The notes beneath the pieces were generated by a model, which saw only the letters and a list, made by a program, of their open reading frames with translations, did no database searches and had not been told where the DNA came from. A program made the translations under genes and the position numbers. Source: Actinomycetota bacterium (GTDB lineage: Bacteria; Actinomycetota; Acidimicrobiia; Acidimicrobiales; MedAcidi-G1). From it: DNA of 64,000 bases. Numbering within the stretch: the first letter of the stretch is position 1; each line of letters starts with the position of its first letter. The stretch lies in assembly GCA_014381945.1 (NCBI GenBank), contig JACNKQ010000041.1:1-64000 (forward strand), given 5' to 3'. This document shows positions 46,491 through 54,949 of this stretch, piece after piece.

Positions 46491-47246
46491 ATGGGGATCG
46501 TGCCCGTCCGGATCACCCCCTTCCGATCGCCCCCTCTGCTGTTTGCCCACCGTGGCGGGCGGGCCCATGCCCCTGAAAATTCGCTCGGGGCTTTCCGCAT
46601 GGCCGTCGAACTCGGCGCTACGGGGTTGGAAAGCGACGTCTGGATAACTGCTGACGGCGTGCCGGTGCTTGACCACAACGGGCGAGTGGGGCGGGGCTTC
46701 CGTCGATCGCCGATCTCATCGCATCAACGTGTGGATCTCCCAGACAACATTCCGAGCCTTGCCGACCTGTTCAAATCGGTTCCTGCCGTGGCAGACGGGT
46801 CTGTCCATCTGTGCCTGGACCTGAAGGACCCGGAAGCTGCGGCGCCGGTCGTTGAAGTCGTGGCTGGATGGGGCCGCTGCTCCGAACTCTGGTTGGCGCA
46901 TCCTGATCGGGCGTTGCTTGCCGGGTGGAGGCACCTTGACGCCCAGGTTCACCTCGTGGACTCTACGCGAACGGACAACATGCCCGACGGCCCCGAACGT
47001 CGTGCCGTCGACCTCGCCGGTGCAGGCGTGGATGCGATCAACCTGCATGCCGCCGAGTGGTCCGGAGGACTCTGCGCCCTGTTTCACCGATTCGGCATTG
47101 AATGCCTCGGCTGGGATGCCCAACAACCCAGGCAGATCGCCGCACTTCTGGAACAGGGAATCGACGGGATCTTCGGCGATCACGTGGACCGACTGGTGTC
47201 GGCCGCCTTGCAGACCCCAGGTAGGCCCAGGTCGGCACCCGCCTAG
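46491..47246 (+). CDS. Glycerophosphodiester phosphodiesterase family protein
   Basis: Read from ATG 46491 (GTG 46500 is an alternative) the product has 251 residues. The active-site start LFAHRGGRAHAPENSLGAF and the metal site LESDVWITADGVPVLDHN are the GDPD signatures. A third acidic site appears in HLCLDLKDPE. The family cleaves glycerophosphodiesters to glycerol-3-phosphate and an alcohol. There is no signal peptide, so it should be cytosolic. Its stop overlaps the convergent lepB stop through the four bases ctag. Confidence 0.92.
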   Translation: MGIVPVRITPFRSPPLLFAHRGGRAHAPENSLGAFRMAVELGATGLESDVWITADGVPVLDHNGRVGRGFRRSPISSHQRVDLPDNIPSLADLFKSVPAVADGSVHLCLDLKDPEAAAPVVEVVAGWGRCSELWLAHPDRALLAGWRHLDAQVHLVDSTRTDNMPDGPERRAVDLAGAGVDAINLHAAEWSGGLCALFHRFGIECLGWDAQQPRQIAALLEQGIDGIFGDHVDRLVSAALQTPGRPRSAPA

Positions 47247-48211
47247 AGGCGCCCGAGGTCTCCCAGCGGCCATACCCGGATGAACGCCCGTCCCACGATG
47301 TCCGATTCGGCAACCGGCCCGAAGGCGCGGCTGTCCTTGGAGTTGTCCCGGTTGTCGCCCATGACGAAGACGTGGTCCTCCGGAACGGTGCACAGGTTGG
47401 TGGAATCGCGCTCTCCGATGCAGCCGGGTGGCAGGGAGAACCCTCGGGTGCTGTTCCTGGCCGCCAGGTAGGGCTCGATGAGCATGCCACCGTTGACATA
47501 GACCTTCCCGTCGAGCACCTCGACGGTCTCCCCCGGGAGGGCGATTACCCGCTTGATCAGGTCGTTGATGCCCTCTGGGTCCGGATCGGACTTGTGGAAT
47601 ACCACGACGTCGCCACGGTTGACCTCGTGCAGCCGATAGCTCAGTTTGTTGACGACGATCCGGTCGCCGTCCGTCAGGGTGGGCTGCATCGATGGCGACG
47701 GTATGTAGTAGGCGGCGAACAGGAACTGCTTGACCAGCAGGGCAACGACCAGGGCCCCGAGGATCACCCCCACCCATTCCAGAATGCCCCTGACCGTGCC
47801 GGCAGTGGTACCGGGGATTCCCAGGTCGACATCGGCTGCCGGAGATGGTTCGATGGCCAGGTGCGGCGGAAGTTGCTGGTCGTCGCCGAAGATGCCGGCT
47901 GCAGGCCCGCCTTCGGCGCGCTCGTACGCCTCGGCGAATGGGACAAACTCTTCGGCCGGGTCGTCTGCTTCTTCAGGCTTCGGGTTTTCGACCGTTGCCA
48001 GCGTCGGTCGCCGGGTTCGGCCATCCGGTGGGTCCGGTGCCGGCGGGGGCGCCATGTCGGATGCTTCGGGTTGGTCGTATTCGGGGGCCGGGGGCTCGGG
48101 CTCCGGCGTCGGCTCTGGAACCGGTTCGCCGCTGCTACGCGCCCTGGCCCGCTCCAGGATCTGTTCGGCCCAGTCTCCACCTTCGCCGGCGGCGTCCCCG
48201 TCATCGTGCAC
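47243..48211 (-). CDS. lepB: Signal peptidase I with long acidic N-terminal extension
   Basis: A 322-residue protein from GTG 48209-48211. Residues 1-130 are acidic and Pro-rich (for example EPVPEPTPEPEPPAPEYDQ) and should be disordered on the cytosolic side. One membrane span follows (WVGVILGALVVALLVKQFLF). The catalytic Ser is in YYIPSPSMQPTL and the general base Lys in LIKRVIALPGE; box D/E is FVMGDNRDNSKDSR. The enzyme removes Sec and Tat signal peptides outside the membrane. Such a long extension is unusual. Its place beside the Tat genes suits a secretion cluster. Confidence 0.95.
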   Translation of the reverse strand: MHDDGDAAGEGGDWAEQILERARARSSGEPVPEPTPEPEPPAPEYDQPEASDMAPPPAPDPPDGRTRRPTLATVENPKPEEADDPAEEFVPFAEAYERAEGGPAAGIFGDDQQLPPHLAIEPSPAADVDLGIPGTTAGTVRGILEWVGVILGALVVALLVKQFLFAAYYIPSPSMQPTLTDGDRIVVNKLSYRLHEVNRGDVVVFHKSDPDPEGINDLIKRVIALPGETVEVLDGKVYVNGGMLIEPYLAARNSTRGFSLPPGCIGERDSTNLCTVPEDHVFVMGDNRDNSKDSRAFGPVAESDIVGRAFIRVWPLGDLGRL

Positions 48212-48259
48212 GGAGGCGAACCTAGCCCCCGCCCACCCGGTTGAGGGGGCAGCGCACCC

Positions 48260-49213
48260 TCAACATCCGTAGCGGGTGAGGACACGGGAGGCTGCGGTGG
48301 TCCGAAGTTCCTCACCCATTCCCTCGGGCGCCTCCTGGAGGGTGGCTGAAGCGCCGAGCCGGAGGAGCAGCCTTTCCAGCCATGCAGTCGAGGCGACGGC
48401 GAGTCGGATCCGAAGCCGGCCGTCGGCCTGCTCTTCCATTTCACGGTGGGGATACTGCGAGATCACCCAGCGCAGGTTCGCATCCAGGAGGAGTTCGACC
48501 TCCGGATAGTCGCCGTCCCTGAGGAACCCCTCTGGTCCGGCCGTCGGAACCGTCGGCCCGGGGTAGGTCTCGTCGCCCACCTCGTAGCGGCTGATCCGGT
48601 CGAGCCGGAAGACCCGGGGGCCGTCGGCCAGGCGACAGTGGGCGGACAGGTACCAGTTCCCGATGTCGGCGGTGAGCCCGTGCGGCTCGACGATCCGAGT
48701 GGTCAGTTGGTCCCGGCCGTACGAGTAGTAGTCGATCTCCACGATCCGCCGCTCGGCGGCCGCCTGCTGGAGTGCCTCGAGGAGGTCCTCATCGGCAACG
48801 CCGAGGTGCACGTCGACGGCATCGCGTACCTCCGGCTCGACCATTGCCGAGAGCTTGGTCAGCGCACGCCCCAGGGGGCCCAGGTCGTCGCCGACGTAGA
48901 ATTCGGCGACGGACTGGCCGGCGGCGAGGAGGCGGAGGACCTCCTCTGGCCGCAGGGTCATCGGGCGAGCGAACCAGTTGCTGTACTCGATGTGTACCCA
49001 GTCGTCCTCCACGCGGGCCTCGAGCATGTCGGCGGGGCCGAATGGGGCTACGCCGATCATCTGGACTACGTACCAGACATCTTCGAGCAGGTCCTCGCGT
49101 GGGTAGTCGAATCGACGGGCGACATCCTCCAGGGACATGCCGCCCTCGGCGGCAACCCAGGGGATGATCGCCAGCAGTCGGCGGAGGCGGTCGACGGCGG
49201 TCAGCTCGGACAT
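48260..49213 (-). CDS. pafC: WYL-domain transcriptional regulator PafC
   Basis: The ATG at 49211-49213 gives 317 residues. An N-terminal winged helix-turn-helix (RLRRLLAIIPWVAAEGGMS) is followed by a WYL domain with IDYYSYGRDQLTTRIVEPHG and YLSAHCRLADGPRVFRLDRI, and a C-terminal WCX domain. PafB and PafC form a heterodimer that activates DNA-damage genes independently of LexA in mycobacteria. The start lies 13 bases inside pafB, so translation of the two subunits is coupled. Confidence 0.93.
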   Translation of the reverse strand: MSELTAVDRLRRLLAIIPWVAAEGGMSLEDVARRFDYPREDLLEDVWYVVQMIGVAPFGPADMLEARVEDDWVHIEYSNWFARPMTLRPEEVLRLLAAGQSVAEFYVGDDLGPLGRALTKLSAMVEPEVRDAVDVHLGVADEDLLEALQQAAAERRIVEIDYYSYGRDQLTTRIVEPHGLTADIGNWYLSAHCRLADGPRVFRLDRISRYEVGDETYPGPTVPTAGPEGFLRDGDYPEVELLLDANLRWVISQYPHREMEEQADGRLRIRLAVASTAWLERLLLRLGASATLQEAPEGMGEELRTTAASRVLTRYGC

Positions 49214-50127
49214 GCCATCTTCCTGAGCCATGCGACGATGTCGTCCCGTAGTTCTGCCGGCCCGAGTATCTCCGCTCCGTCGAGGAAGGTGAGCACGAAT
49301 GAGCGGAACGCCTCGCGGTTGCATACCTCCTCAGCGACTACGACGGAGCCATCCGTCATTGTCTCAACCACCGCCGACTCACCCAGGTGGCCGGTCACCC
49401 AGGGTGCATGGGCGGCGTCTACCAGGAGGAGCGCCGTGACGGGGTCGTCGTCTCCATAGCGCCAGGCGGGACGGTCCTCGACCTTTGAGACCCGTTTGGG
49501 ACGATCAAAGTCGGAGGGACCTCCCACCGCGACCTCGGACTCGAGACGGTCCACGCGAAACTGCCTCTGGCCGCCGCGGGTGCGGTCTTGCCCCTTTATG
49601 TGCCAGCGACCGTTCCTGAAGGCGAGCAGATGGGGCTCCACCACGCGTTCGACCCCGTGATAGGTGAATGTGGCGGTCCGGCGTTCGGCGACCGCATCCA
49701 TCAGGATCTGCAGGGCAGGCTCCTCGGGGAGCCGTGCAACCGCGGCCACATCGGCATTGTCGGGACGCCCACCCAACTTCCAGAACGGGCCCGCGTCAGG
49801 CGAACCTCCGAGGCGGACGAGGCTGTTCGCAAGGTGGAGCGCAGCCAACTCGTCAGGCGTGAGGTCCGGTGCCCTGCCCCTGTAACGGCTCCTGTCGATC
49901 CGGTAGCCCGTGACAGGCGGGTCGTAGTCGGGTGAGGGTGCCGTGACCAGCGGAATCCCCATGGAACGCAGTTCGTCCTTGTCCCGTTCGAACTGGCGCC
50001 GGAAGGACTCATCGTCGTCGGGGTAGTACTCCCGCAGTCCGGCGCGCAGTTCATCGCGCGTCCTGGGCCACTCGGCGTGAAGGAGCGCCGTCACCAGGTT
50101 CATCAGTCGCTTGAGCTTGCTCTCCAC
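49201..50127 (-). CDS. pafB: WYL-domain transcriptional regulator PafB
   Basis: A 308-residue protein from GTG 50125-50127, beginning MESKLKRLMNLVTALL, the usual PafB start. The helix-turn-helix region includes FRRQFERDKDELRSMGIPL. The WYL domain has FTYHGVERVVEPHLLAFRNG and WHIKGQDRTRGGQRQFRVDR. A WCX domain closes the protein. It partners with PafC in the DNA-damage response. It is 82 bases downstream of pafA, the same order as in mycobacteria. Confidence 0.94.
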   Translation of the reverse strand: MESKLKRLMNLVTALLHAEWPRTRDELRAGLREYYPDDDESFRRQFERDKDELRSMGIPLVTAPSPDYDPPVTGYRIDRSRYRGRAPDLTPDELAALHLANSLVRLGGSPDAGPFWKLGGRPDNADVAAVARLPEEPALQILMDAVAERRTATFTYHGVERVVEPHLLAFRNGRWHIKGQDRTRGGQRQFRVDRLESEVAVGGPSDFDRPKRVSKVEDRPAWRYGDDDPVTALLLVDAAHAPWVTGHLGESAVVETMTDGSVVVAEEVCNREAFRSFVLTFLDGAEILGPAELRDDIVAWLRKMACPS

Positions 50128-50209
50128 CGCCTCTGTGTGACCTCCTCGCGAGCCTGACGCGATCGTCCCGCATAGTAGGCGCTGGTGTCAGGTGCTCCGG
50201 TCGTTCGCC

Positions 50210-51568
50210 TCAGAGCGATTCGATGAGTTTTTCGACGCGCTCATCGGAGGAGCGGAATGGATCCTTGCAGAGGACGGTCCGTTGGGCCTGGTCGTTGAGC
50301 TTGAGGTGGACCCAGTCCACCGTGTAGTCCCGTCGGCGCTCCTTGGCCCGCCGGATGAACTCACCTCGCAGGCGGGCGCGTGTGGTCTGCGGTGCGTTGT
50401 CGATCGCATCCGTGATGGCCTGGTCGTCGACCATGCGCTCGACCATGCCGCGTCGTTCGAGCAGGTAGTAGAGGCCGCGGTCCTGGTTGACGTCGTGGTA
50501 CTGCAGGTCGAGCAGCGCTACCCGGGCGTCGGTGAGGGGCAGACCGTGACGATCCCGAAAGGACTCGATGAGGTGGTACTTGGCGACCCAGTCGCACTCG
50601 CGGTCGAGTGTGAGGGGGTCGCTCTCGATGCCGTCGAGGCAGTGTTCCCACATGGTGAGTGCCTTCTTCTCCTCATCGTCCAGGTCGTGGTGCTCGGAGA
50701 ACCGGATCGCCCGGTCGAGGTATTCGCGCTGGATGTCGAGGGCGCGTACCTCGCGGCCGTTGGCCAGGCGGACCGTCCGCCGGCAGGTGATGTCCTGGCT
50801 GATCTCGCGGATTGCCCGGATCGGATTCTCGAGGGTCATGTCGCGTAGATGCACAGAGGGTTCCTCGAGCATCCGGAGCAACAGGCCGCAGGCTCCGACC
50901 TTGAGAAATGCGGTGTACTCGCTCATGTTTGAATCGCCGACGATGACGTGCATGCGCCGATAGCGCTCTGCATCTGCGTGTGGTTCGTCGCGCGAGTTGA
51001 TGATGGGCCTTGAACGGGTGGTGGCGCTCGACACGCTCTCCCAGATGTGTTCCGCCCGCTGGCTGATGCAGTACCTGGCGCCTCGTGCCCCCGGGAGGAC
51101 CTTGCCTGCTCCGGCATAGATCTGGCGGCTGACGAAGAACGGGATGAGGACCTCCGGGTACTCGGACTGGTCGTCGCGGCGGACCGTGAGGTAGTTCTCG
51201 TGGCATCCGTAGGAGTTGCCTGCCGAGTCGGTGTTGTTCTTGAACAGGTGGATGTCACCGCGGATTCCCTCCTCCCGGAGGCGGTCCTCGGCGCTGTGGA
51301 GCAACTGCTCGAGGATCCGCTCACCGGCTTTGTCGTGGGCGACGACATCGGACACGGAATCGCATTCGGGGGTTGCGTACTCGGGGTGGGAGCCGACGTC
51401 GAGGTAGAGGCGGGCGCCGTTGGCCAGAAAGACGTTGGAGCTGCGCCCCCAGTGGACGACCCGGCGAAACAGGTACCGGGCGACCTCGTCGGGGCTGAGT
51501 CGTCGCTGGCCGTCGAGCGTGCAGGTGATCCCGTATTCGTTCTCGATGCCGTAGATGCGTCGCTGCAC
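50210..51568 (-). CDS. pafA: Pup-protein ligase PafA
   Basis: A 452-residue glutamine-synthetase-fold ligase starting [13 protein letters not shown], where the Glu residues bind Mg-ATP. The catalytic Asp region is [18 protein letters not shown], and the nucleotide site includes [18 protein letters not shown] and [16 protein letters not shown]. PafA links the C-terminal Glu of Pup to substrate lysines. The length fits the family (about 450), and it lacks the Dop loop seen in its paralogue in this window. It sits between prcA and pafB. Confidence 0.97.
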   Translation of the reverse strand: MQRRIYGIENEYGITCTLDGQRRLSPDEVARYLFRRVVHWGRSSNVFLANGARLYLDVGSHPEYATPECDSVSDVVAHDKAGERILEQLLHSAEDRLREEGIRGDIHLFKNNTDSAGNSYGCHENYLTVRRDDQSEYPEVLIPFFVSRQIYAGAGKVLPGARGARYCISQRAEHIWESVSSATTRSRPIINSRDEPHADAERYRRMHVIVGDSNMSEYTAFLKVGACGLLLRMLEEPSVHLRDMTLENPIRAIREISQDITCRRTVRLANGREVRALDIQREYLDRAIRFSEHHDLDDEEKKALTMWEHCLDGIESDPLTLDRECDWVAKYHLIESFRDRHGLPLTDARVALLDLQYHDVNQDRGLYYLLERRGMVERMVDDQAITDAIDNAPQTTRARLRGEFIRRAKERRRDYTVDWVHLKLNDQAQRTVLCKDPFRSSDERVEKLIESL

Positions 51569-51618
51569 GGTCGGCCCTCAGGCCCGGACGTCGGACTGGG
51601 TGGGCAGGACCTGGGGGG

Positions 51619-52296
51619 TCACCCGAGGAGCTCGCCCAGGTCGTCGCCCTCGATGCGCAGGAAGGCCCGTCGTCCTCCGTCCCTGGCCAGGACCGCCACC
51701 TCCAGGTCGTCGGGCGCAAGTTGGCGGTCGGGCCCGGCAAGTGCGCCGACGGCGACCCGTACGGCCTCCTGGAGTTGCAGGCCGGCCGACCAGCTGTCCG
51801 TCAGGCGGGCGCCGATCGTCTCGGCCTCTCCACCAATTACGACGTGCGTGGTGGTATCCATCACGGTGCCGTCGTAGAGCAGGTGGAAGAGCCGGTCACC
51901 GCCGGCCTCGGAGGTCATCTCGGCGACAAGCAGTTCGACCTCGAGTGGCTTCATCTCATGGGTGAAGTACTGGCCGAGGATCTGGGCGTACTGGTTGGCC
52001 AACCAGCGTGCGTCGACGTCCTCGCGGCTGAACGAGTAGCCCTTGAGGTCGGCATGGCGGACCCCGGCGACGCGCAGTTGGTCGAACTCGTTGTACTTGC
52101 CGACGCCCATGAAGCCGATGCGGTCGTAGATCTCCGAGACCTTGCGCAGGGTGTTGGACGGGTTCTCTGCACAGAGCAGCACGCCGTCGGCGTAGGTGGA
52201 TGCGACCGCTGCACGACCGCGGGCGATTCCCTTGCGGGCATAGTCGGCCCTGTCCTTCATGACCTGCTCGGGCGACACGTACAGCGGCATGTTCAT
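51619..52296 (-). CDS. prcA: 20S proteasome alpha subunit
   Basis: A 225-residue protein starting MNMPLYVSPEQVMKDRADYA, the usual N-terminal gate and H0 helix region of actinobacterial PrcA, followed by ARKGIARGRAAVASTYADGV. Alpha rings form the entry gate of the chamber and dock the ARC ATPase. No catalytic Thr is expected. The start overlaps the prcB stop (ATGA), which couples the two subunits 1:1. The C-terminal tail is short compared with some relatives. Confidence 0.96.
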   Translation of the reverse strand: MNMPLYVSPEQVMKDRADYARKGIARGRAAVASTYADGVLLCAENPSNTLRKVSEIYDRIGFMGVGKYNEFDQLRVAGVRHADLKGYSFSREDVDARWLANQYAQILGQYFTHEMKPLEVELLVAEMTSEAGGDRLFHLLYDGTVMDTTTHVVIGGEAETIGARLTDSWSAGLQLQEAVRVAVGALAGPDRQLAPDDLEVAVLARDGGRRAFLRIEGDDLGELLG

Positions 52297-53087
52297 CGAC
52301 CACTCCGATCACCGAGTAGCTCGAGCAGCGCCGTCGTGCGGGCCTCGACCTCGTCGTCCGGCAGGCGTTCGAAGCCCTCGGGTCCGATCGTGGCGACCAC
52401 CGGGAAGATGCCCCTTACCGGATCGGGTCCGCCGGTGGCGCTGTCCTCATCTGCCGCCTCGAAGAGGGCTTCTACGGCGACGTCCACCGCTGTCGCCGAG
52501 TCCAGGTCGGGGGTGTGGCGGAGCTTGACGACCGTCGAGGCATGCAGGCTTCCGGATCCGACCGCTGCATGGCGACGTTCCTCGTAGCGACCACCAGTGA
52601 TGTCGTACTGGAAGAGGCGTCCGGTTTCGAGGCGCTCGTCCCAGCCTGCGAACAGGGGCACGACCCCCAGGCCCTGCATTGCCGCCGCCAGGTTGCCTCG
52701 GACCATCTGGCTGAGCTGGTTGGCCTTGCCCTCGAGGCTCAGCTGCGAGCCTTCGACCTTCTCGTAGTGTTCGAGTTGCAGTTGGAACAGCCGGACCATC
52801 TCCATCGCCGGGCCCGCCGCCCCGGATATCGCAACTCCCGAATGGCGGTCGGCGGGAAAGATCTTCTCCATCGAATGGTGGCTGATGAGGTGGCCCGAGG
52901 TGGCCCGCCGGTCGCCTGCCATCACCACCCCGTCGGTGGTCCTGATTGCCAGCACCGTGGTGCCGTGCGTGACCGCATCGGTCCCGAGCGCACCGGTCAC
53001 GTCCGGAGCAGTGATGCCCAGGCGTTCGAGGAGGCCCATAAAGCTCGGGCCGGGATCCTGGTCCGGGGTGAACAGTGGAAGCGTCAC
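52293..53087 (-). CDS. prcB: 20S proteasome beta subunit (catalytic)
   Basis: A 264-residue precursor from GTG 53085-53087. The propeptide (42 residues) ends in DAVTHG, exposing catalytic Thr43 in TTVLAIRTTDGVVMAGDRRA. This contains the Asp and Arg of the active site and the Lys region SMEKIFP. Seven subunits per ring cleave pupylated proteins delivered by ARC. It lies between pup and prcA and is coupled to prcA. Confidence 0.97.
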   Translation of the reverse strand: MTLPLFTPDQDPGPSFMGLLERLGITAPDVTGALGTDAVTHGTTVLAIRTTDGVVMAGDRRATSGHLISHHSMEKIFPADRHSGVAISGAAGPAMEMVRLFQLQLEHYEKVEGSQLSLEGKANQLSQMVRGNLAAAMQGLGVVPLFAGWDERLETGRLFQYDITGGRYEERRHAAVGSGSLHASTVVKLRHTPDLDSATAVDVAVEALFEAADEDSATGGPDPVRGIFPVVATIGPEGFERLPDDEVEARTTALLELLGDRSGR

Positions 53088-53126
53088 GGTGGTCGGAGGT
53101 GCTGCAGGGCCGGAGGCCTGTTGCGG

Positions 53127-53327
53127 CTACTCCCCGCCCTTCTGGACGTAGCTCTTGACGAACTCCTCGGCGTTGGTCTCGAGGACGCCGTCGATCTCGT
53201 CGAGGAGGTCGTCGAGTTCATCCTTGAGGCGCTCGCCGCGTTCGCTGATCGCAGGGGCGGTTGCCTCATCCACGGACTCGGGGTCGCGTCCGGACCTCTC
53301 CCGGCGAACCTGTTCCCTCTCGGCCAT
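53127..53327 (-). CDS. pup: Prokaryotic ubiquitin-like protein Pup, ending in GGE
   Basis: A 66-residue, largely disordered protein. The central helix-forming region [20 protein letters not shown] is the ARC-binding coiled coil. The C-terminus is [10 protein letters not shown] followed by TAG. Because the last residue is already Glu, the Dop deamidation step needed by GGQ-type Pups is not required. Pup is joined to lysines by PafA and marks proteins for the proteasome. It lies between dop and prcB. Confidence 0.97.
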   Translation of the reverse strand: MAEREQVRRERSGRDPESVDEATAPAISERGERLKDELDDLLDEIDGVLETNAEEFVKSYVQKGGE

Positions 53328-53357
53328 GGTGTCCTCTCCGGTCGTTCGCGTTTCTGG

Positions 53358-54878
53358 TCAGTCGGGGCGGCTCGAGAGCCGCTCGAGCAGTTCGGTGATG
53401 TCGTCGCAGTCGTCGATGAGCGTAGCGACATGGGCGCGGGTGCCGCGGGTCGGTTCCATCATCGGGACGCGACGGAGGGACTCCTCCCCGGCATCGAAGA
53501 CCATCGAATCCCAGTTGGCGGCAACGACGCTGTCCGGCCAGCGGTCGAGGCAGCGGCCGCGAAAGTACGCCCGGGTGCCGTCGGGTGGGGCGGTCATTCC
53601 CCTTTCGACATCGACCGGATCGACCAGGGTCTCGGCACCCACCCGTGCGAACAGGGACCGCTCCGGTCGCAGGTCGTGGTACTGGAGGTCGAGCGCCATC
53701 AGGCGGAGGTCGTCGGTTTCCAGGCCGTGTCGATCGCGGTATCCGTCGATGATGTGGCGCTTGGTGACCCAGTCGACCACACCCACCAGGGACCCTGGGT
53801 CCTCCTCCAGGGTCGCCAGGACGTCGGCCCAGCGGTCGAGCACCTCGTGTGCGACCGGGCCACCGATACTTTCGTCACCCCTTTCCTCGACATACTTCCG
53901 ACCCTGTTCGAGCAGGTCCCACTGGAGTTCGATGGCGGTCGCCGTCGTGCCGTCGGCGAGTTCGAGGGCCCTGGTGAGGCCCTGGTCGCGCGACACCTCC
54001 TGGAGTGCCCTGACGGGATCGACGAAGCGGACCTCCCGGTGGATGAAGTCGTCGTCCACCATCGCCAGGACGATCGCCGTGGTGCCCACCTTGAGGAACG
54101 TGGCGACCTCGCAGAGGTTGGCGTCGCCGACGATCACGTGGAGTCGCCTGTAGCGCTGCGGATCGGCATGGGGCTCGTCCCGGGTGTTGATGATGGGGCG
54201 CTTGAGTGTCGTCTCGAGGCCCACTTCCTCTTCGAAGAAGTCCGCCCGCTGGGTCAGTTGGAAGTCGATGGCGTTGCGGTTGCGCCCGGGGAGTTCGCAG
54301 CCGACCTTCCCGGCTCCGGTGAAGACCTGCCGGGTCACGAAGTGGGTGGTGGCGTGTGCCACGACCCTGCCGAACGGTGTGGCCCGGTCGATGAGGTAGT
54401 TCTCGTGGCAGCCGTAGCTGTTGCCCTTGCCGTCCGAGTTGTTCTTGTAGACGACGATCTCCTGGCCTTCGGGTAGGACCTCGTTGGCGGCCGCCATCGA
54501 CTCGATCAGGATCTGTTCGGCCGCCCGGTCGAAACGCACGAGGTCCAGGGCGTCGATGCACTCGGGGGTGCTCAGTTCCGGGTGTGCGTGGTCCACGTAG
54601 TAGCGGGCTCCGTTGGTGAGCACGGCGTTGACAAGGTGCGTCTCGATCTCGGGAGCCATGGCGTCGAAGGCGGAGAAGCCGCGGAGGTCCAGCGATGGGC
54701 TCTCGTCGACGAAGTCCCAGCCGACACGGGGGGCGCCGGGGCCGTCGCCCGGTGCGCAACACCGGCTCAGGTAGGCGTTGATCAGCAGCGACGAGGCCGT
54801 GACCGGATTGGGTTCGGGGACCCCGCGGTGGATGATCCCGAACTCGGTCTCGATGCCGAGGATCTTCGGTACGGCCAT
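53358..54878 (-). CDS. dop: Depupylase/deamidase Dop
   Basis: A 506-residue PafA paralogue starting MAVPKILGIETEFG. It has the Dop-specific loop after residue 40 (APGDGPGAPRVGWDFVDESP), absent from PafA here, and the active-site Asp region RYYVDHAHPELSTPEC. Also visible are [18 protein letters not shown] and NTRDEPHADPQRYRRLH. Dop removes Pup from substrates and, where needed, deamidates Pup-Gln. Since this Pup ends in Glu, depupylation is its expected role. Confidence 0.97.
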   Translation of the reverse strand: MAVPKILGIETEFGIIHRGVPEPNPVTASSLLINAYLSRCCAPGDGPGAPRVGWDFVDESPSLDLRGFSAFDAMAPEIETHLVNAVLTNGARYYVDHAHPELSTPECIDALDLVRFDRAAEQILIESMAAANEVLPEGQEIVVYKNNSDGKGNSYGCHENYLIDRATPFGRVVAHATTHFVTRQVFTGAGKVGCELPGRNRNAIDFQLTQRADFFEEEVGLETTLKRPIINTRDEPHADPQRYRRLHVIVGDANLCEVATFLKVGTTAIVLAMVDDDFIHREVRFVDPVRALQEVSRDQGLTRALELADGTTATAIELQWDLLEQGRKYVEERGDESIGGPVAHEVLDRWADVLATLEEDPGSLVGVVDWVTKRHIIDGYRDRHGLETDDLRLMALDLQYHDLRPERSLFARVGAETLVDPVDVERGMTAPPDGTRAYFRGRCLDRWPDSVVAANWDSMVFDAGEESLRRVPMMEPTRGTRAHVATLIDDCDDITELLERLSSRPD

Positions 54879-54949
54879 GCGCGGACCCTATCGGGGTCGC
54901 GTTCCGGGCCGGGAGCGGCCGGTGGCCTCCTCGACGCGCCTGGACACGC

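Noticed and set aside
53127-53327. Pup ending in Glu as a sequencing error of GGQ
   Set aside because: GAG to CAG would need one change, but GGE Pups are an established type, so no error need be assumed.
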